Shown: one piece after another, positions 36,840 through 47,639 of the stretch
Layout: each line of letters begins with the position of its first letter
Position numbering within the stretch: the first letter of the stretch is position 1
NCBI GenBank assembly: GCA_027627225.1
Contig: JAPFQT010000416.1
Span: forward strand, 1-64,000
DNA from: Congeria kusceri
Lineage: Eukaryota > Mollusca > Bivalvia > Myida > Dreissenidae
Reading direction: 5' to 3'
Length of the DNA stretch: 64,000 nt
Translations under genes and position numbers: made by a program
The notes under the pieces: generated by a model
The model's database searches: none
Told to the model about the DNA's origin: nothing
The model's input: the letters and a program-made list of their open reading frames with translations, nothing else

Positions 36840-36992
36840 TTGTTATTATTACCTGTTTTGGCATAAGAGACCTCTAACAAGTGGCCCTCGCGTCAGCATC
36901 AGGCGTTCCTCTACCTGAAAAAGGCAAAAATACCCAATAGAAATAGATATAAAATGAAAAAAAACATGCATTTATGTATTTTAAGTGTATTT

Positions 36993-37415
36993 CTATGAAT
37001 AAAAGGAAGTGATAAAGCTTGTTGTATTCATGTTTTTACCAAATATGCAGGCTGGCTCAGTTCCATGCCCGCTGCACTGTCCGAACTGTAAACATGTCCG
37101 CCGTTCCATGTTGGTGGAATGGGGCTCTATGTTTAAATGTTGAGGCTTAACACACAAGCTATTGTTGCATAAGTGGCTCACAGAGTCCCTGGCGTTCAAT
37201 TCTGACTTCATGTAGCACATTAACGCTACATGGTGAACCAAGTATGTCTCTGATTTTATGTCCGAAGGCAATTTAGCCCTCATTCGGCCATAATAGGGTA
37301 AGGAACTATTTGAAATACAAACATTCCAGATCAAACAATCTGAATTGATGCATTTAATGCACTTATTTTCTACTCTTTTGCTCAGAAATGACCAAAAATC
37401 TGCTTTCTCATCCAT
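36993..37415 (-). CDS. His-Cys box nuclease, copy 11 (intact)
   Basis: Exactly one 3795-bp period from copy 10, with an unchanged 140-residue product. Confidence 0.8.
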   Translation of the reverse strand: MDEKADFWSFLSKRVENKCIKCINSDCLIWNVCISNSSLPYYGRMRAKLPSDIKSETYLVHHVALMCYMKSELNARDSVSHLCNNSLCVKPQHLNIEPHSTNMERRTCLQFGQCSGHGTEPACIFGKNMNTTSFITSFYS

Positions 37416-37460
37416 ATTTTGCACTTGCAGACGATATTTTATTTTAACCCAAAGTCAGTT

Positions 37461-37935
37461 TAGGTCACAATATACTAAAAGATTTCCTTAACAAATTCAA
37501 TGTAAAAGCAATAAATTCAACAAAAAATAAACTCAACATTTTGCGCGTAGAGACCCTCATAACCATACCTTTTCTTAAAGAGCATTCCGAGCCGAATTGA
37601 TTTAGACAATAAAAAAGATAGGTCATGTGATATGTAAGAAAGAACTCGACGCGAATCAAAGTTCACTGTTTTACTGCCATCTTTTTACCGGCTACTCTCC
37701 AGTTGAAGGTATACTGCCAACTGTCAAAGTCTCGTCATGTAGTCTCCAACCTTCAAGCGAAACAGTGAATTTTTAGTACACAACAATGTTTTTCCTACCA
37801 CACGTACAAAGAATTATTCAAAAATAAAGTCATGGCAAGTGACTATACAGAAAATTGTGTCTTCAAATAAATGGTGTTGATTTATTTAGAGAGTATAGCA
37901 TTGCACACCTGAAATATTTAGTATACTGTAACCTA
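37461..37935. mobile_element. 475-bp inverted-repeat element, unit 11
   Basis: Exactly one period from the reference copy at 33666, with the same length and both inverted ends. Confidence 0.82.
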
Positions 37936-38720
37936 TAAGAGAAATTTGTTCTCATTAAAATTAGTTTTTCTTGCATATAATTATCTTCCCATGCATATTG
38001 CACCAATATATTAAGTTTGGCTTGTATATCTGTCCATTTGGCCATTTTATTTCATATTTTCAAACACAGGTGATTTTGGTCGGAAGCCGGTGATTTCAAG
38101 CGTCTTGAAGCTTAAATGTCCCTCTAACAATTAAAGCTGATATTTGCAATATTTGTGACAAAATACCCAAACAAACCAAACAAACATGTATGGGGGGCTT
38201 ATGTGGGGTGAGGAGAGAATGACTTTGTTAGATATTTTTACTCTAAGCCATTTTGATAATGTATTTTTTGTGTATTTTTAAAAAAAAATCACCCCAAAAA
38301 TGTATATTTAATAGAAAAAAAATTCCAATTTCATCCAAGACAATTAACAAATTAGTCAAAATGGGAGATCAAAGATACTTTGAAGTGTAGAAATCAATCA
38401 GCTTCCAGTAATTGCTTGTTTCAAACCAATAAAGTGTAAAATCTTTAAAGCACCTTGTTTGTCGCAGCCTCTTTAATTACAGGCCACCAATGATATATTC
38501 TAGTATATAATGTCATGAGTGCCTTTAAACTGCAGCAGGTGGTCAATTTGCATTGCCTGCTCACATTTAGAGGTTTAAGGGAATACAAAATTGCATATTT
38601 TGGGCACAAAATAAGTACTTTGACTTTTTTTAAGGTGGCAATCTGGTCAAAATGGGGTTCATAACCAAGCAAAAGAAAAAGTTGCTCAATGTTGGTTTTA
38701 AATGAGGTGGGACTAGTCCG

Positions 38721-39386
38721 GTGAAGGGGAAAAAACATAATTATGAAAGAAGGTCAAATTCCAACACAACCTATGTAAGGTTAGAAAGGTCATCCTTTGA
38801 AGCACGGGTAGCTTACAATGACAAGGTTCTTACTTTTCGGGATGTAGACGGCTCTCAAACCCCAGCTAAGCCCTTGCGTCCGAGAGCGAACAAGATTCGC
38901 TATGTAGACCTGTTACGGGTTCCTGCTCCATCAAAAGTCCATCCCGACTTACTTACGAACAAGGTCTATGTCCCCGTCCTACTCCAGTCTATGATGTCCT
39001 CTGAAAATAGAAAGCATAGGTTAAGAAGTGATAAATGTAGGGGCGACTTGGTAATTGACGGCAGTGCTTCCATAAAGTGGGGCTTAGGCTGGGAGGAAAG
39101 GTTAAAATGTACAAGATGCAGATATGTAGGCAAGCATTATAAGCTTTACAATGAGGTTCCATCAAGTACCAGGGGCAGAAAGGCAGCTCAGATCAATGTA
39201 GGCTTCCAAATAGGTGTTGCAAGTACTTCTATTGGGAACACAGGTTCCCGCAGAATTCTCAACACAACCAATATCATTGCTCCCTCTCCACTTGCTATGC
39301 AAAAACAAGCAAATAAGGTCAATACTGCCCTTAAATCCCTAAATGAGAGAAGCATGTACCAGATTAGAGAAAACTTAGTTTGCTGA
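38721..39386 (+). CDS. Transposase-like ORF1, copy 11 (open)
   Basis: Same product as copy 10. Upstream, at 38305, this unit carries a T where units further left have A. The change is shared with unit 12 (42100). Confidence 0.62.
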   Translation: MKGKKHNYERRSNSNTTYVRLERSSFEARVAYNDKVLTFRDVDGSQTPAKPLRPRANKIRYVDLLRVPAPSKVHPDLLTNKVYVPVLLQSMMSSENRKHRLRSDKCRGDLVIDGSASIKWGLGWEERLKCTRCRYVGKHYKLYNEVPSSTRGRKAAQINVGFQIGVASTSIGNTGSRRILNTTNIIAPSPLAMQKQANKVNTALKSLNERSMYQIRENLVC

Positions 39387-39510
39387 AAATGCCAAAATTG
39401 GTCAAAAAGATCCCTCTAAGGTAAATGTTGAAGGGGACACTTGCTACAACAATCCAATTTTTAACTCTGACGCGACACCCTTTCAAGCCGGAACTATTGC
39501 CATAAGCACT

Positions 39511-40611
39511 ATGTGTGAAAACAATACCAGAAACAAGCAAATTGTAGGGGTACAAGTAGCAAATAAACTATGCAGGACTGCATCAATGCTTAGGAATAAG
39601 GGTAAACCTGTTCAGTGCCCCAATCATAGGGGGCATTGTTCTGCAAATGTTTCAGAGAGGGAACCAATAGGTGATGAAGGCAAATGGAATAGGTTGTTAG
39701 GTGACCAGATCTCTAAGGACATCAAAATAGCAAATTTCACTTGTGATGGGGACAGTAGGGCATTCCAAGGTGTTCGTAACTCTCACGGTCACAATGTGGG
39801 TCATCTTAAGGATCTGAGGCACCTAGGCAACTCGCTGAAGCGCGAGCTCAACAAAGCGCCTTTCTCAAAGGGCATGCTCAAGGGTCATTCCAAGTCTAAT
39901 ATCAGGAGTCGGTTCGCTCTCTCGGTCAAAGCTAGGTGTATGGCTGAGCTTAAAGCTGCCCACAATAAACACCAGGGTGACATCAAGGTTCTAAAGAAGG
40001 TCATGGTTGATGTAATCGCAACCATTGTTCTATGCTTCAGTGGTTACTGCGGTACTCATTGTGCAAAGTACAGTTATGTCTGTGCTGGTACAAATAGGCA
40101 AGCTAAGAATTTCATGCCAGACAATGTCAAGGTTAAAATGGTTGACAGTGACCAACAAGTCCTTAAAAAATGCATTGAAATGGTTTTAGGTCCAGCTGCT
40201 CTTGACGCTACCAAACTTTTAACCACAACCCAAAAAAGTGAAGCAGTAAACAGGTCGTACCAAGCTGTCAATCCTAAAACTGTGACTTTCTCACGCAACT
40301 GTGTAGGTCGAATTCACGGGCAGGTTCACAAATTAAACAATGGCTATGCTGACTTTGTAATTGCAAAAACCACTGAACTAAATGCTAACCTTACCCAGGG
40401 GTCAAAGATTATTAAGCAGATAGCATATGAGGACCGCAACGACCTTAACCGAAAGCAAACATCCGCTACCAACAAAGCACGAGCTTTACGTGCCAGGACG
40501 CGGAATTATCGATACAAACTGCATGAGGAATTACACTACGGCAAGGGCATGAGTGACCCCAAACCTGATTATGACAGTCTTCCACACCTTAAGCATCATA
40601 AATATGCTTAG
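39511..40611 (+). CDS. Transposase-like ORF2, copy 11 (open, 366 codons)
   Basis: Same product as copy 10. The +1 overlap with ORF1 is at 39379-39383. Confidence 0.66.
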   Translation: MCENNTRNKQIVGVQVANKLCRTASMLRNKGKPVQCPNHRGHCSANVSEREPIGDEGKWNRLLGDQISKDIKIANFTCDGDSRAFQGVRNSHGHNVGHLKDLRHLGNSLKRELNKAPFSKGMLKGHSKSNIRSRFALSVKARCMAELKAAHNKHQGDIKVLKKVMVDVIATIVLCFSGYCGTHCAKYSYVCAGTNRQAKNFMPDNVKVKMVDSDQQVLKKCIEMVLGPAALDATKLLTTTQKSEAVNRSYQAVNPKTVTFSRNCVGRIHGQVHKLNNGYADFVIAKTTELNANLTQGSKIIKQIAYEDRNDLNRKQTSATNKARALRARTRNYRYKLHEELHYGKGMSDPKPDYDSLPHLKHHKYA

Positions 40612-40787
40612 TTGATTGTGTACCTGATAATAAATTGTTATTATTACCTGTTTTGGCATAAGAGACCTCTAACAAGTGGCCCTCGCGTCAGCATCAGGCG
40701 TTCCTCTACCTGAAAAAGGCAAAAATACCCAATAGAAATAGATATAAAATGAAAAAAAACATGCATTTATGTATTTTAAGTGTATTT

Positions 40788-41210
40788 CTATGAATAAAAG
40801 GAAGTGATAAAGCTTGTTGTATTCATGTTTTTACCAAATATGCAGGCTGGCTCAGTTCCATGCCCGCTGCACTGTCCGAACTGTAAACATGTCCGCCGTT
40901 CCATGTTGGTGGAATGGGGCTCTATGTTTAAATGTTGAGGCTTAACACACAAGCTATTGTTGCATAAGTGGCTCACAGAGTCCCTGGCGTTCAATTCTGA
41001 CTTCATGTAGCACATTAACGCTACATGGTGAACCAAGTATGTCTCTGATTTTATGTCCGAAGGCAATTTAGCCCTCATTCGGCCATAATAGGGTAAGGAA
41101 CTATTTGAAATACAAACATTCCAGATCAAACAATCTGAATTGATGCATTTAATGCACTTATTTTCTACTCTTTTGCTCAGAAATGACCAAAAATCTGCTT
41201 TCTCATCCAT
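40788..41210 (-). CDS. His-Cys box nuclease, copy 12 (intact)
   Basis: Unchanged 140-residue product, one 3795-bp period from copy 11. Confidence 0.8.
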   Translation of the reverse strand: MDEKADFWSFLSKRVENKCIKCINSDCLIWNVCISNSSLPYYGRMRAKLPSDIKSETYLVHHVALMCYMKSELNARDSVSHLCNNSLCVKPQHLNIEPHSTNMERRTCLQFGQCSGHGTEPACIFGKNMNTTSFITSFYS

Positions 41211-41255
41211 ATTTTGCACTTGCAGACGATATTTTATTTTAACCCAAAGTCAGTT

Positions 41256-41730
41256 TAGGTCACAATATACTAAAAGATTTCCTTAACAAATTCAATGTAA
41301 AAGCAATAAATTCAACAAAAAATAAACTCAACATTTTGCGCGTAGAGACCCTCATAACCATACCTTTTCTTAAAGAGCATTCCGAGCCGAATTGATTTAG
41401 ACAATAAAAAAGATAGGTCATGTGATATGTAAGAAAGAACTCGACGCGAATCAAAGTTCACTGTTTTACTGCCATCTTTTTACCGGCTACTCTCCAGTTG
41501 AAGGTATACTGCCAACTGTCAAAGTCTCGTCATGTAGTCTCCAACCTTCAAGCGAAACAGTGAATTTTTAGTACACAACAATGTTTTTCCTACCACACGT
41601 ACAAAGAATTATTCAAAAATAAAGTCATGGCAAGTGACTATACAGAAAATTGTGTCTTCAAATAAATGGTGTTGATTTATTTAGAGAGTATAGCATTGCA
41701 CACCTGAAATATTTAGTATACTGTAACCTA
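41256..41730. mobile_element. 475-bp inverted-repeat element, unit 12
   Basis: Same length and ends as the reference copy. It is the last complete copy before the array edge. Confidence 0.82.
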
Positions 41731-42515
41731 TAAGAGAAATTTGTTCTCATTAAAATTAGTTTTTCTTGCATATAATTATCTTCCCATGCATATTGCACCA
41801 ATATATTAAGTTTGGCTTGTATATCTGTCCATTTGGCCATTTTATTTCATATTTTCAAACACAGGTGATTTTGGTCGGAAGCCGGTGATTTCAAGCGTCT
41901 TGAAGCTTAAATGTCCCTCTAACAATTAAAGCTGATATTTGCAATATTTGTGACAAAATACCCAAACAAACCAAACAAACATGTATGGGGGGCTTATGTG
42001 GGGTGAGGAGAGAATGACTTTGTTAGATATTTTTACTCTAAGCCATTTTGATAATGTATTTTTTGTGTATTTTTAAAAAAAAATCACCCCAAAAATGTAT
42101 ATTTAATAGAAAAAAAATTCCAATTTCATCCAAGACAATTAACAAATTAGTCAAAATGGGAGATCAAAGATACTTTGAAGTGTAGAAATCAATCAGCTTC
42201 CAGTAATTGCTTGTTTCAAACCAATAAAGTGTAAAATCTTTAAAGCACCTTGTTTGTCGCAGCCTCTTTAATTACAGGCCACCAATGATATATTCTAGTA
42301 TATAATGTCATGAGTGCCTTTAAACTGCAGCAGGTGGTCAATTTGCATTGCCTGCTCACATTTAGAGGTTTAAGGGAATACAAAATTGCATATTTTGGGC
42401 ACAAAATAAGTACTTTGACTTTTTTTAAGGTGGCAATCTGGTCAAAATGGGGTTCATAACCAAGCAAAAGAAAAAGTTGCTCAATGTTGGTTTTAAATGA
42501 GGTGGGACTAGTCCG

Positions 42516-43181
42516 GTGAAGGGGAAAAAACATAATTATGAAAGAAGGTCAAATTCCAACACAACCTATGTAAGGTTAGAAAGGTCATCCTTTGAAGCAC
42601 GGGTAGCTTACAATGACAAGGTTCTTACTTTTCGGGATGTAGACGGCTCTCAAACCCCAGCTAAGCCCTTGCGTCCGAGAGCGAACAAGATTCGCTATGT
42701 AGACCTGTTACGGGTTCCTGCTCCATCAAAAGTCCATCCCGACTTACTTACGAACAAGGTCTATGTCCCCGTCCTACTCCAGTCTATGATGTCCTCTGAA
42801 AATAGAAAGCATAGGTTAAGAAGTGATAAATGTAGGGGCGACTTGGTAATTGACGGCAGTGCTTCCATAAAGTGGGGCTTAGGCTGGGAGGAAAGGTTAA
42901 AATGTACAAGATGCAGATATGTAGGCAAGCATTATAAGCTTTACAATGAGGTTCCATCAAGTACCAGGGGCAGAAAGGCAGCTCAGATCAATGTAGGCTT
43001 CCAAATAGGTGTTGCAAGTACTTCTATTGGGAACACAGGTTCCCGCAGAATTCTCAACACAACCAATATCATTGCTCCCTCTCCACTTGCTATGCAAAAA
43101 CAAGCAAATAAGGTCAATACTGCCCTTAAATCCCTAAATGAGAGAAGCATGTACCAGATTAGAGAAAACTTAGTTTGCTGA
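42516..43181 (+). CDS. Transposase-like ORF1, copy 12 (open)
   Basis: Same product as copy 10. This is the last ORF1 of the array. Confidence 0.62.
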   Translation: MKGKKHNYERRSNSNTTYVRLERSSFEARVAYNDKVLTFRDVDGSQTPAKPLRPRANKIRYVDLLRVPAPSKVHPDLLTNKVYVPVLLQSMMSSENRKHRLRSDKCRGDLVIDGSASIKWGLGWEERLKCTRCRYVGKHYKLYNEVPSSTRGRKAAQINVGFQIGVASTSIGNTGSRRILNTTNIIAPSPLAMQKQANKVNTALKSLNERSMYQIRENLVC

Positions 43182-43305
43182 AAATGCCAAAATTGGTCAA
43201 AAAGATCCCTCTAAGGTAAATGTTGAAGGGGACACTTGCTACAACAATCCAATTTTTAACTCTGACGCGACACCCTTTCAAGCCGGAACTATTGCCATAA
43301 GCACT

Positions 43306-44406
43306 ATGTGTGAAAACAATACCAGAAACAAGCAAATTGTAGGGGTACAAGTAGCAAATAAACTATGCAGGACTGCATCAATGCTTAGGAATAAGGGTAA
43401 ACCTGTTCAGTGCCCCAATCATAGGGGGCATTGTTCTGCAAATGTTTCAGAGAGGGAACCAATAGGTGATGAAGGCAAATGGAATAGGTTGTTAGGTGAC
43501 CAGATCTCTAAGGACATCAAAATAGCAAATTTCACTTGTGATGGGGACAGTAGGGCATTCCAAGGTGTTCGTAACTCTCACGGTCACAATGTGGGTCATC
43601 TTAAGGATCTGAGGCACCTAGGCAACTCGCTGAAGCGCGAGCTCAACAAAGCGCCTTTCTCAAAGGGCATGCTCAAGGGTCATTCCAAGTCTAATATCAG
43701 GAGTCGGTTCGCTCTCTCGGTCAAAGCTAGGTGTATGGCTGAGCTTAAAGCTGCCCACAATAAACACCAGGGTGACATCAAGGTTCTAAAGAAGGTCATG
43801 GTTGATGTAATCGCAACCATTGTTCTATGCTTCAGTGGTTACTGCGGTACTCATTGTGCAAAGTACAGTTATGTCTGTGCTGGTACAAATAGGCAAGCTA
43901 AGAATTTCATGCCAGACAATGTCAAGGTTAAAATGGTTGACAGTGACCAACAAGTCCTTAAAAAATGCATTGAAATGGTTTTAGGTCCAGCTGCTCTTGA
44001 CGCTACCAAACTTTTAACCACAACCCAAAAAAGTGAAGCAGTAAACAGGTCGTACCAAGCTGTCAATCCTAAAACTGTGACTTTCTCACGCAACTGTGTA
44101 GGTCGAATTCACGGGCAGGTTCACAAATTAAACAATGGCTATGCTGACTTTGTAATTGCAAAAACCACTGAACTAAATGCTAACCTTACCCAGGGGTCAA
44201 AGATTATTAAGCAGATAGCATATGAGGACCGCAACGACCTTAACCGAAAGCAAACATCCGCTACCAACAAAGCACGAGCTTTACGTGCCAGGACGCGGAA
44301 TTATCGATACAAACTGCATGAGGAATTACACTACGGCAAGGGCATGAGTGACCCCAAACCTGATTATGACAGTCTTCCACACCTTAAGCATCATAAATAT
44401 GCTTAG
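43306..44406 (+). CDS. Transposase-like ORF2, copy 12 (open, 366 codons)
   Basis: Same product as copy 10. The gene is complete although the array ends about 800 bp downstream. Confidence 0.66.
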   Translation: MCENNTRNKQIVGVQVANKLCRTASMLRNKGKPVQCPNHRGHCSANVSEREPIGDEGKWNRLLGDQISKDIKIANFTCDGDSRAFQGVRNSHGHNVGHLKDLRHLGNSLKRELNKAPFSKGMLKGHSKSNIRSRFALSVKARCMAELKAAHNKHQGDIKVLKKVMVDVIATIVLCFSGYCGTHCAKYSYVCAGTNRQAKNFMPDNVKVKMVDSDQQVLKKCIEMVLGPAALDATKLLTTTQKSEAVNRSYQAVNPKTVTFSRNCVGRIHGQVHKLNNGYADFVIAKTTELNANLTQGSKIIKQIAYEDRNDLNRKQTSATNKARALRARTRNYRYKLHEELHYGKGMSDPKPDYDSLPHLKHHKYA

Positions 44407-44582
44407 TTGATTGTGTACCTGATAATAAATTGTTATTATTACCTGTTTTGGCATAAGAGACCTCTAACAAGTGGCCCTCGCGTCAGCATCAGGCGTTCCT
44501 CTACCTGAAAAAGGCAAAAATACCCAATAGAAATAGATATAAAATGAAAAAAAACATGCATTTATGTATTTTAAGTGTATTT

Positions 44583-45005
44583 CTATGAATAAAAGGAAGT
44601 GATAAAGCTTGTTGTATTCATGTTTTTACCAAATATGCAGGCTGGCTCAGTTCCATGCCCGCTGCACTGTCCGAACTGTAAACATGTCCGCCGTTCCATG
44701 TTGGTGGAATGGGGCTCTATGTTTAAATGTTGAGGCTTAACACACAAGCTATTGTTGCATAAGTGGCTCACAGAGTCCCTGGCGTTCAATTCTGACTTCA
44801 TGTAGCACATTAACGCTACATGGTGAACCAAGTATGTCTCTGATTTTATGTCCGAAGGCAATTTAGCCCTCATTCGGCCATAATAGGGTAAGGAACTATT
44901 TGAAATACAAACATTCCAGATCAAACAATCTGAATTGATGCATTTAATGCACTTATTTTCTACTCTTTTGCTCAGAAATGACCAAAAATCTGCTTTCTCA
45001 TCCAT
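44583..45005 (-). CDS. His-Cys box nuclease, copy 13 (intact, terminal)
   Basis: Intact 140-residue product. This copy differs from all others in its upstream context: the 475-bp element is cut down to about 150 bp and then unique flanking DNA begins. If a nuclease promoter exists upstream, this copy has a different one. Confidence 0.8.
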   Translation of the reverse strand: MDEKADFWSFLSKRVENKCIKCINSDCLIWNVCISNSSLPYYGRMRAKLPSDIKSETYLVHHVALMCYMKSELNARDSVSHLCNNSLCVKPQHLNIEPHSTNMERRTCLQFGQCSGHGTEPACIFGKNMNTTSFITSFYS

Positions 45006-45050
45006 ATTTTGCACTTGCAGACGATATTTTATTTTAACCCAAAGTCAGTT

Positions 45051-45203
45051 TAGGTCACAATATACTAAAAGATTTCCTTAACAAATTCAATGTAAAAGCA
45101 ATAAATTCAAAAAAAAATAAACTCAACATTTTGCGCGTAGAGACCCTCATAACCATACCTTTTCTTAAAGAGCACACCTGAAATATTTAGTATACTGTAA
45201 CCT
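45051..45203. mobile_element. Internally deleted inverted-repeat element at the right edge of the array
   Basis: The left end and first 120 bp match the 475-bp element. The sequence then jumps 321 bp (the equivalent of 33790-34110) through a shared GCA and continues with the last 30 bases of the element. Unit-like sequence stops at ...GTAACCT, the end of the inverted repeat, where DNA unrelated to the unit begins. Confidence 0.78.
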
Positions 45204-45548
45204 TGACATTTCAGCCATTTTACCGGAAGTAATGTATCATTTAATCCCAAGAATGTTCGGTCCCAAGACAAATTGGTCTAAAGACCATTCGATTGACAGA
45301 TTCAAATGACTTAACGTACGCACTCGTCGTCGCCTCAATTAATGTTTTGTGATTTGTTCTATATCTAATATAATGGGTTTTATCAATATAATAACGAAAC
45401 ACAACGGTTCTTAGTTTTTAGCTTTAATTATCATATAAAATGATTTTTTTATTTTATAAACATAAGATTATATAAAATTATGTTTCAAATCAAAACAACA
45501 ACAAAAATCGTATAAATATTCGACTGGGCAAAAATAATAACGGAAGAA
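45204..45548. other. Flanking DNA right of the array, no gene seen
   Basis: AT-rich sequence with no match to the array unit. It contains short A/T runs and no open frame worth calling. Confidence 0.5.
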
Positions 45549-46278
45549 ACAAGAGCTGTCAGAAGACAGCGCGCTCGACTTTTCAAAGTATTTCAGTTGG
45601 TACATATTTTTGATAGTAGAAGGGACATACATTTGTTAAAATACATAGCTTTTTTGTGAAGCCTTGAATAGTTTTTTAAATGTTTAAAACAAAAACTTTA
45701 ACAACAAAGTCTATGTCAAAAGTTGGCTAATTCTGTCAAAATACAAAATAGAGTTATGGGAAATGTTTACACTGATACTGGAGTTGATGACAAAGGTTAG
45801 TTCCAAGTTTCAAGTGAACAGCTTGTGTAGCATTGCAGTTACACAACTTTTGAATATAAACTTTAACCAGATAATCTATGTGAAAAAAAGGGACAGCACT
45901 CTGTCAAAATACAAAACAGAGTTATATGGAATGTTGCTATTGATACTGGAGTTGATGACAAAGTTTAGTTCGAAGTTTCCAGTGAATAACTTATGTAGAT
46001 TTGAAGTTACCAAACTTTTGAATATAAACCTTAACCAACAAATATATGTAAAAAAAAAAGGCATAACTCTGTCAAATTACAAAACAGAGTTATGGGGAAT
46101 TTTGCCTCTGACACTGGAGTTGATGACAAAGGTACATTCTAAGTTTCAAAGGAATAACTTATGTAGTTTTGAAGTTACAAGACTTTTGAATAAAAACTTT
46201 AACCTATTCAGACGTGGACGCGGACGCCGACGCCGGGGGTGGTAGGGTAGATCACCTATTCTTCGAATATTCGAGCTA
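45549..46278. mobile_element. Repeat element with 168-bp core repeats, copy A
   Basis: It starts with ACAAGAGCTGTCAG and a GCGCGCTCGAC block and ends with a GC-rich GACGCCGACGCC stretch followed by CTTCGAATATTCGAGCT. The two ends form an imperfect inverted repeat (compare the better-kept copy at 50518-51216). Inside, a core beginning GAGTTGATGACAAAG recurs at 45781, 45949 and 46117, exactly 168 bp apart. The 160-codon frame at 45763-46245 stays open because 168 is a multiple of three, so it is not called as a gene. The layout recalls bivalve pearl-type elements with tandem cores of about 160 bp; that link is inference. Confidence 0.7.
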
Positions 46279-47260
46279 ATAAAAATAAATTGTGCTAACA
46301 CAAGTTAATAGCATAAACCAGTTTTGAAAAGTCAACATAATATTAAATATCGACGGTATTTCCCATAAATATTATATACTAGGCAAAACTCCTAACGCAC
46401 ATAACAGAAATACTGTCAGTATGTTACATGGAAGCGGAAACAACAAATGGGTCAAAAATAATAACCTTAGCTGACCGATCAATTTTACCAATAAATATTA
46501 TGTTGAAAAGATTTAATAAATGGCAGTAATGTCTGAAAAGTTTATATATATATATATTTATGAATAAGGTTTTATGGTCAAACATAAATATGCGTTGGGA
46601 TATTCACCTAGTAGATATTGAAATTAAATATATTGGTCAACTGTTTATAGACACAAGGACATCATATTTAACAACGCTTCAATATTTATTCTCTGTTAAT
46701 GAGCTTTATTTTTGCAAATGTAATTGTCGATCTACCGTAGATAAACCCCTTTAACGTTACATGCAACATGTAAACTGTACACAAAAATATAAACGTAAAA
46801 TACAAATAGAAATATATGAACATATTAAACATGTTTTATATAATCCAGTGGAAAAATAACTAATCATGAAAGCAATTAAGACACAAATTGTGCTAACTTT
46901 AATGGTCAGCTACTCGGCGATGCCTGATAAGCTCCACCTACAGCCAGGCGCGGCGAATAAGATACTTGCTAATATTTTAGATGCTTGTTTTGTGATCAGT
47001 CAGTCTTTGATAGTAGTACTGAATACACTTGCTAGAAAACTAATCCCTGTTGGGTCTTGAATAAACCATCCCTCTAAGAGTCCATAATAGTAACATTAGA
47101 ACATTACACTAACAAACGTAAAAACTTATTTAATTTTCATGTTTTCTTAAATGTAAATTAAAATGCATCTGACGAGCACAGACCTCCACTAACCCTACAT
47201 AACAATGGACTGTTTCATTGTTTGGTTAGCTCTCTTATCCAATATCCTATGAATTCAAAT
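46279..47260. other. AT-rich intergenic DNA, nothing supported
   Basis: A short (TA)n tract lies near 46546-46558. The small open frames at 46560-46754 and 46866-47060 have no recognisable domain and are at chance length. Confidence 0.4.
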
Positions 47261-47460
47261 ATCCTGGATCCAGACGATGATCCGGATCACCACCAAAATC
47301 TAACCACTGACCCATTTTCACCTTCCTACAAAATTGCATGCAAATCCACTATAGCTTTTTGCATGAAGTTGCGCATTAATATGTAGAAGTTGCTTATTAA
47401 TATATAGACAGACAAACAAACAAATGCCAGCAACAACCATAACCACATTGGCGGAGATAA
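47261..47460. repeat. Dispersed invertebrate repeat ending in a CAAACAAACAAA tract
   Basis: It has a block GATGATCCGGATCACCACC, a segment around GCATGCAAATCC, then AGACAGACAAACAAACAAA and a terminal TTGGCGGAGATAA. I remember very similar blocks scattered through marine invertebrate genomes, but cannot name the family. Only one copy is present here. Confidence 0.4.
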
Positions 47461-47639
47461 AAAAATAAGGTTTGGGTTAACATAGAAAAGGAACGATCAA
47501 ATCTATTAAAATCTAATGCTGCGATAAAAGTAATAATGAAATCGATAAATGTCCGAAATTCAGCTTAGAAAAGTACACTAATCAGTAATTTATAACAAGT
47601 TTTACCAGGATCAACAACAGAAGCAGTGAAAGTAGTTGG

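Larger units (their letters stand above)
1..45203 (+). repeat. Tandem array of 3.8-kb two-gene units (12 full units plus a cut-off 13th)
   Basis: The same sequence recurs head to tail. Units phased on the base matching position 1 start at 1, 3322, 7123, 10922, 14717, 18512, 21832, 25151, 28956, 32745, 36540, 40335 and 44130. Units 10, 11 and 12 are each exactly 3795 bp. Units 1, 6 and 7 are 3321, 3320 and 3319 bp because a 475-bp element is absent (empty junctions near 925, 19434 and 22753). Each unit has a transposase-like gene on the plus strand and a His-Cys box nuclease gene on the minus strand, with stop codons about 180 bp apart. I found no inverted repeats bounding the whole unit. The near-identity of units 9-12 implies recent amplification or homogenisation. 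The window starts inside the array, so its true left edge is not seen. Confidence 0.97.

Noticed and set aside
1..45203. CRISPR array, rDNA array or bacterial operon as an explanation of the tandem repeat
   Set aside because: The period is 3.8 kb with protein-coding content, there are no spacers, no rRNA sequence beyond a 15-base near-match, and gene signals (AATAAA, no ribosome binding sites) are eukaryotic.
45763..46245. 160-codon open frame across the core repeats of the element at 45549
   Set aside because: The core period is 168 bp, a multiple of three, so one stop-free core gives a repeated open frame by geometry. The peptide shows no domain and the second element copy does not keep it.
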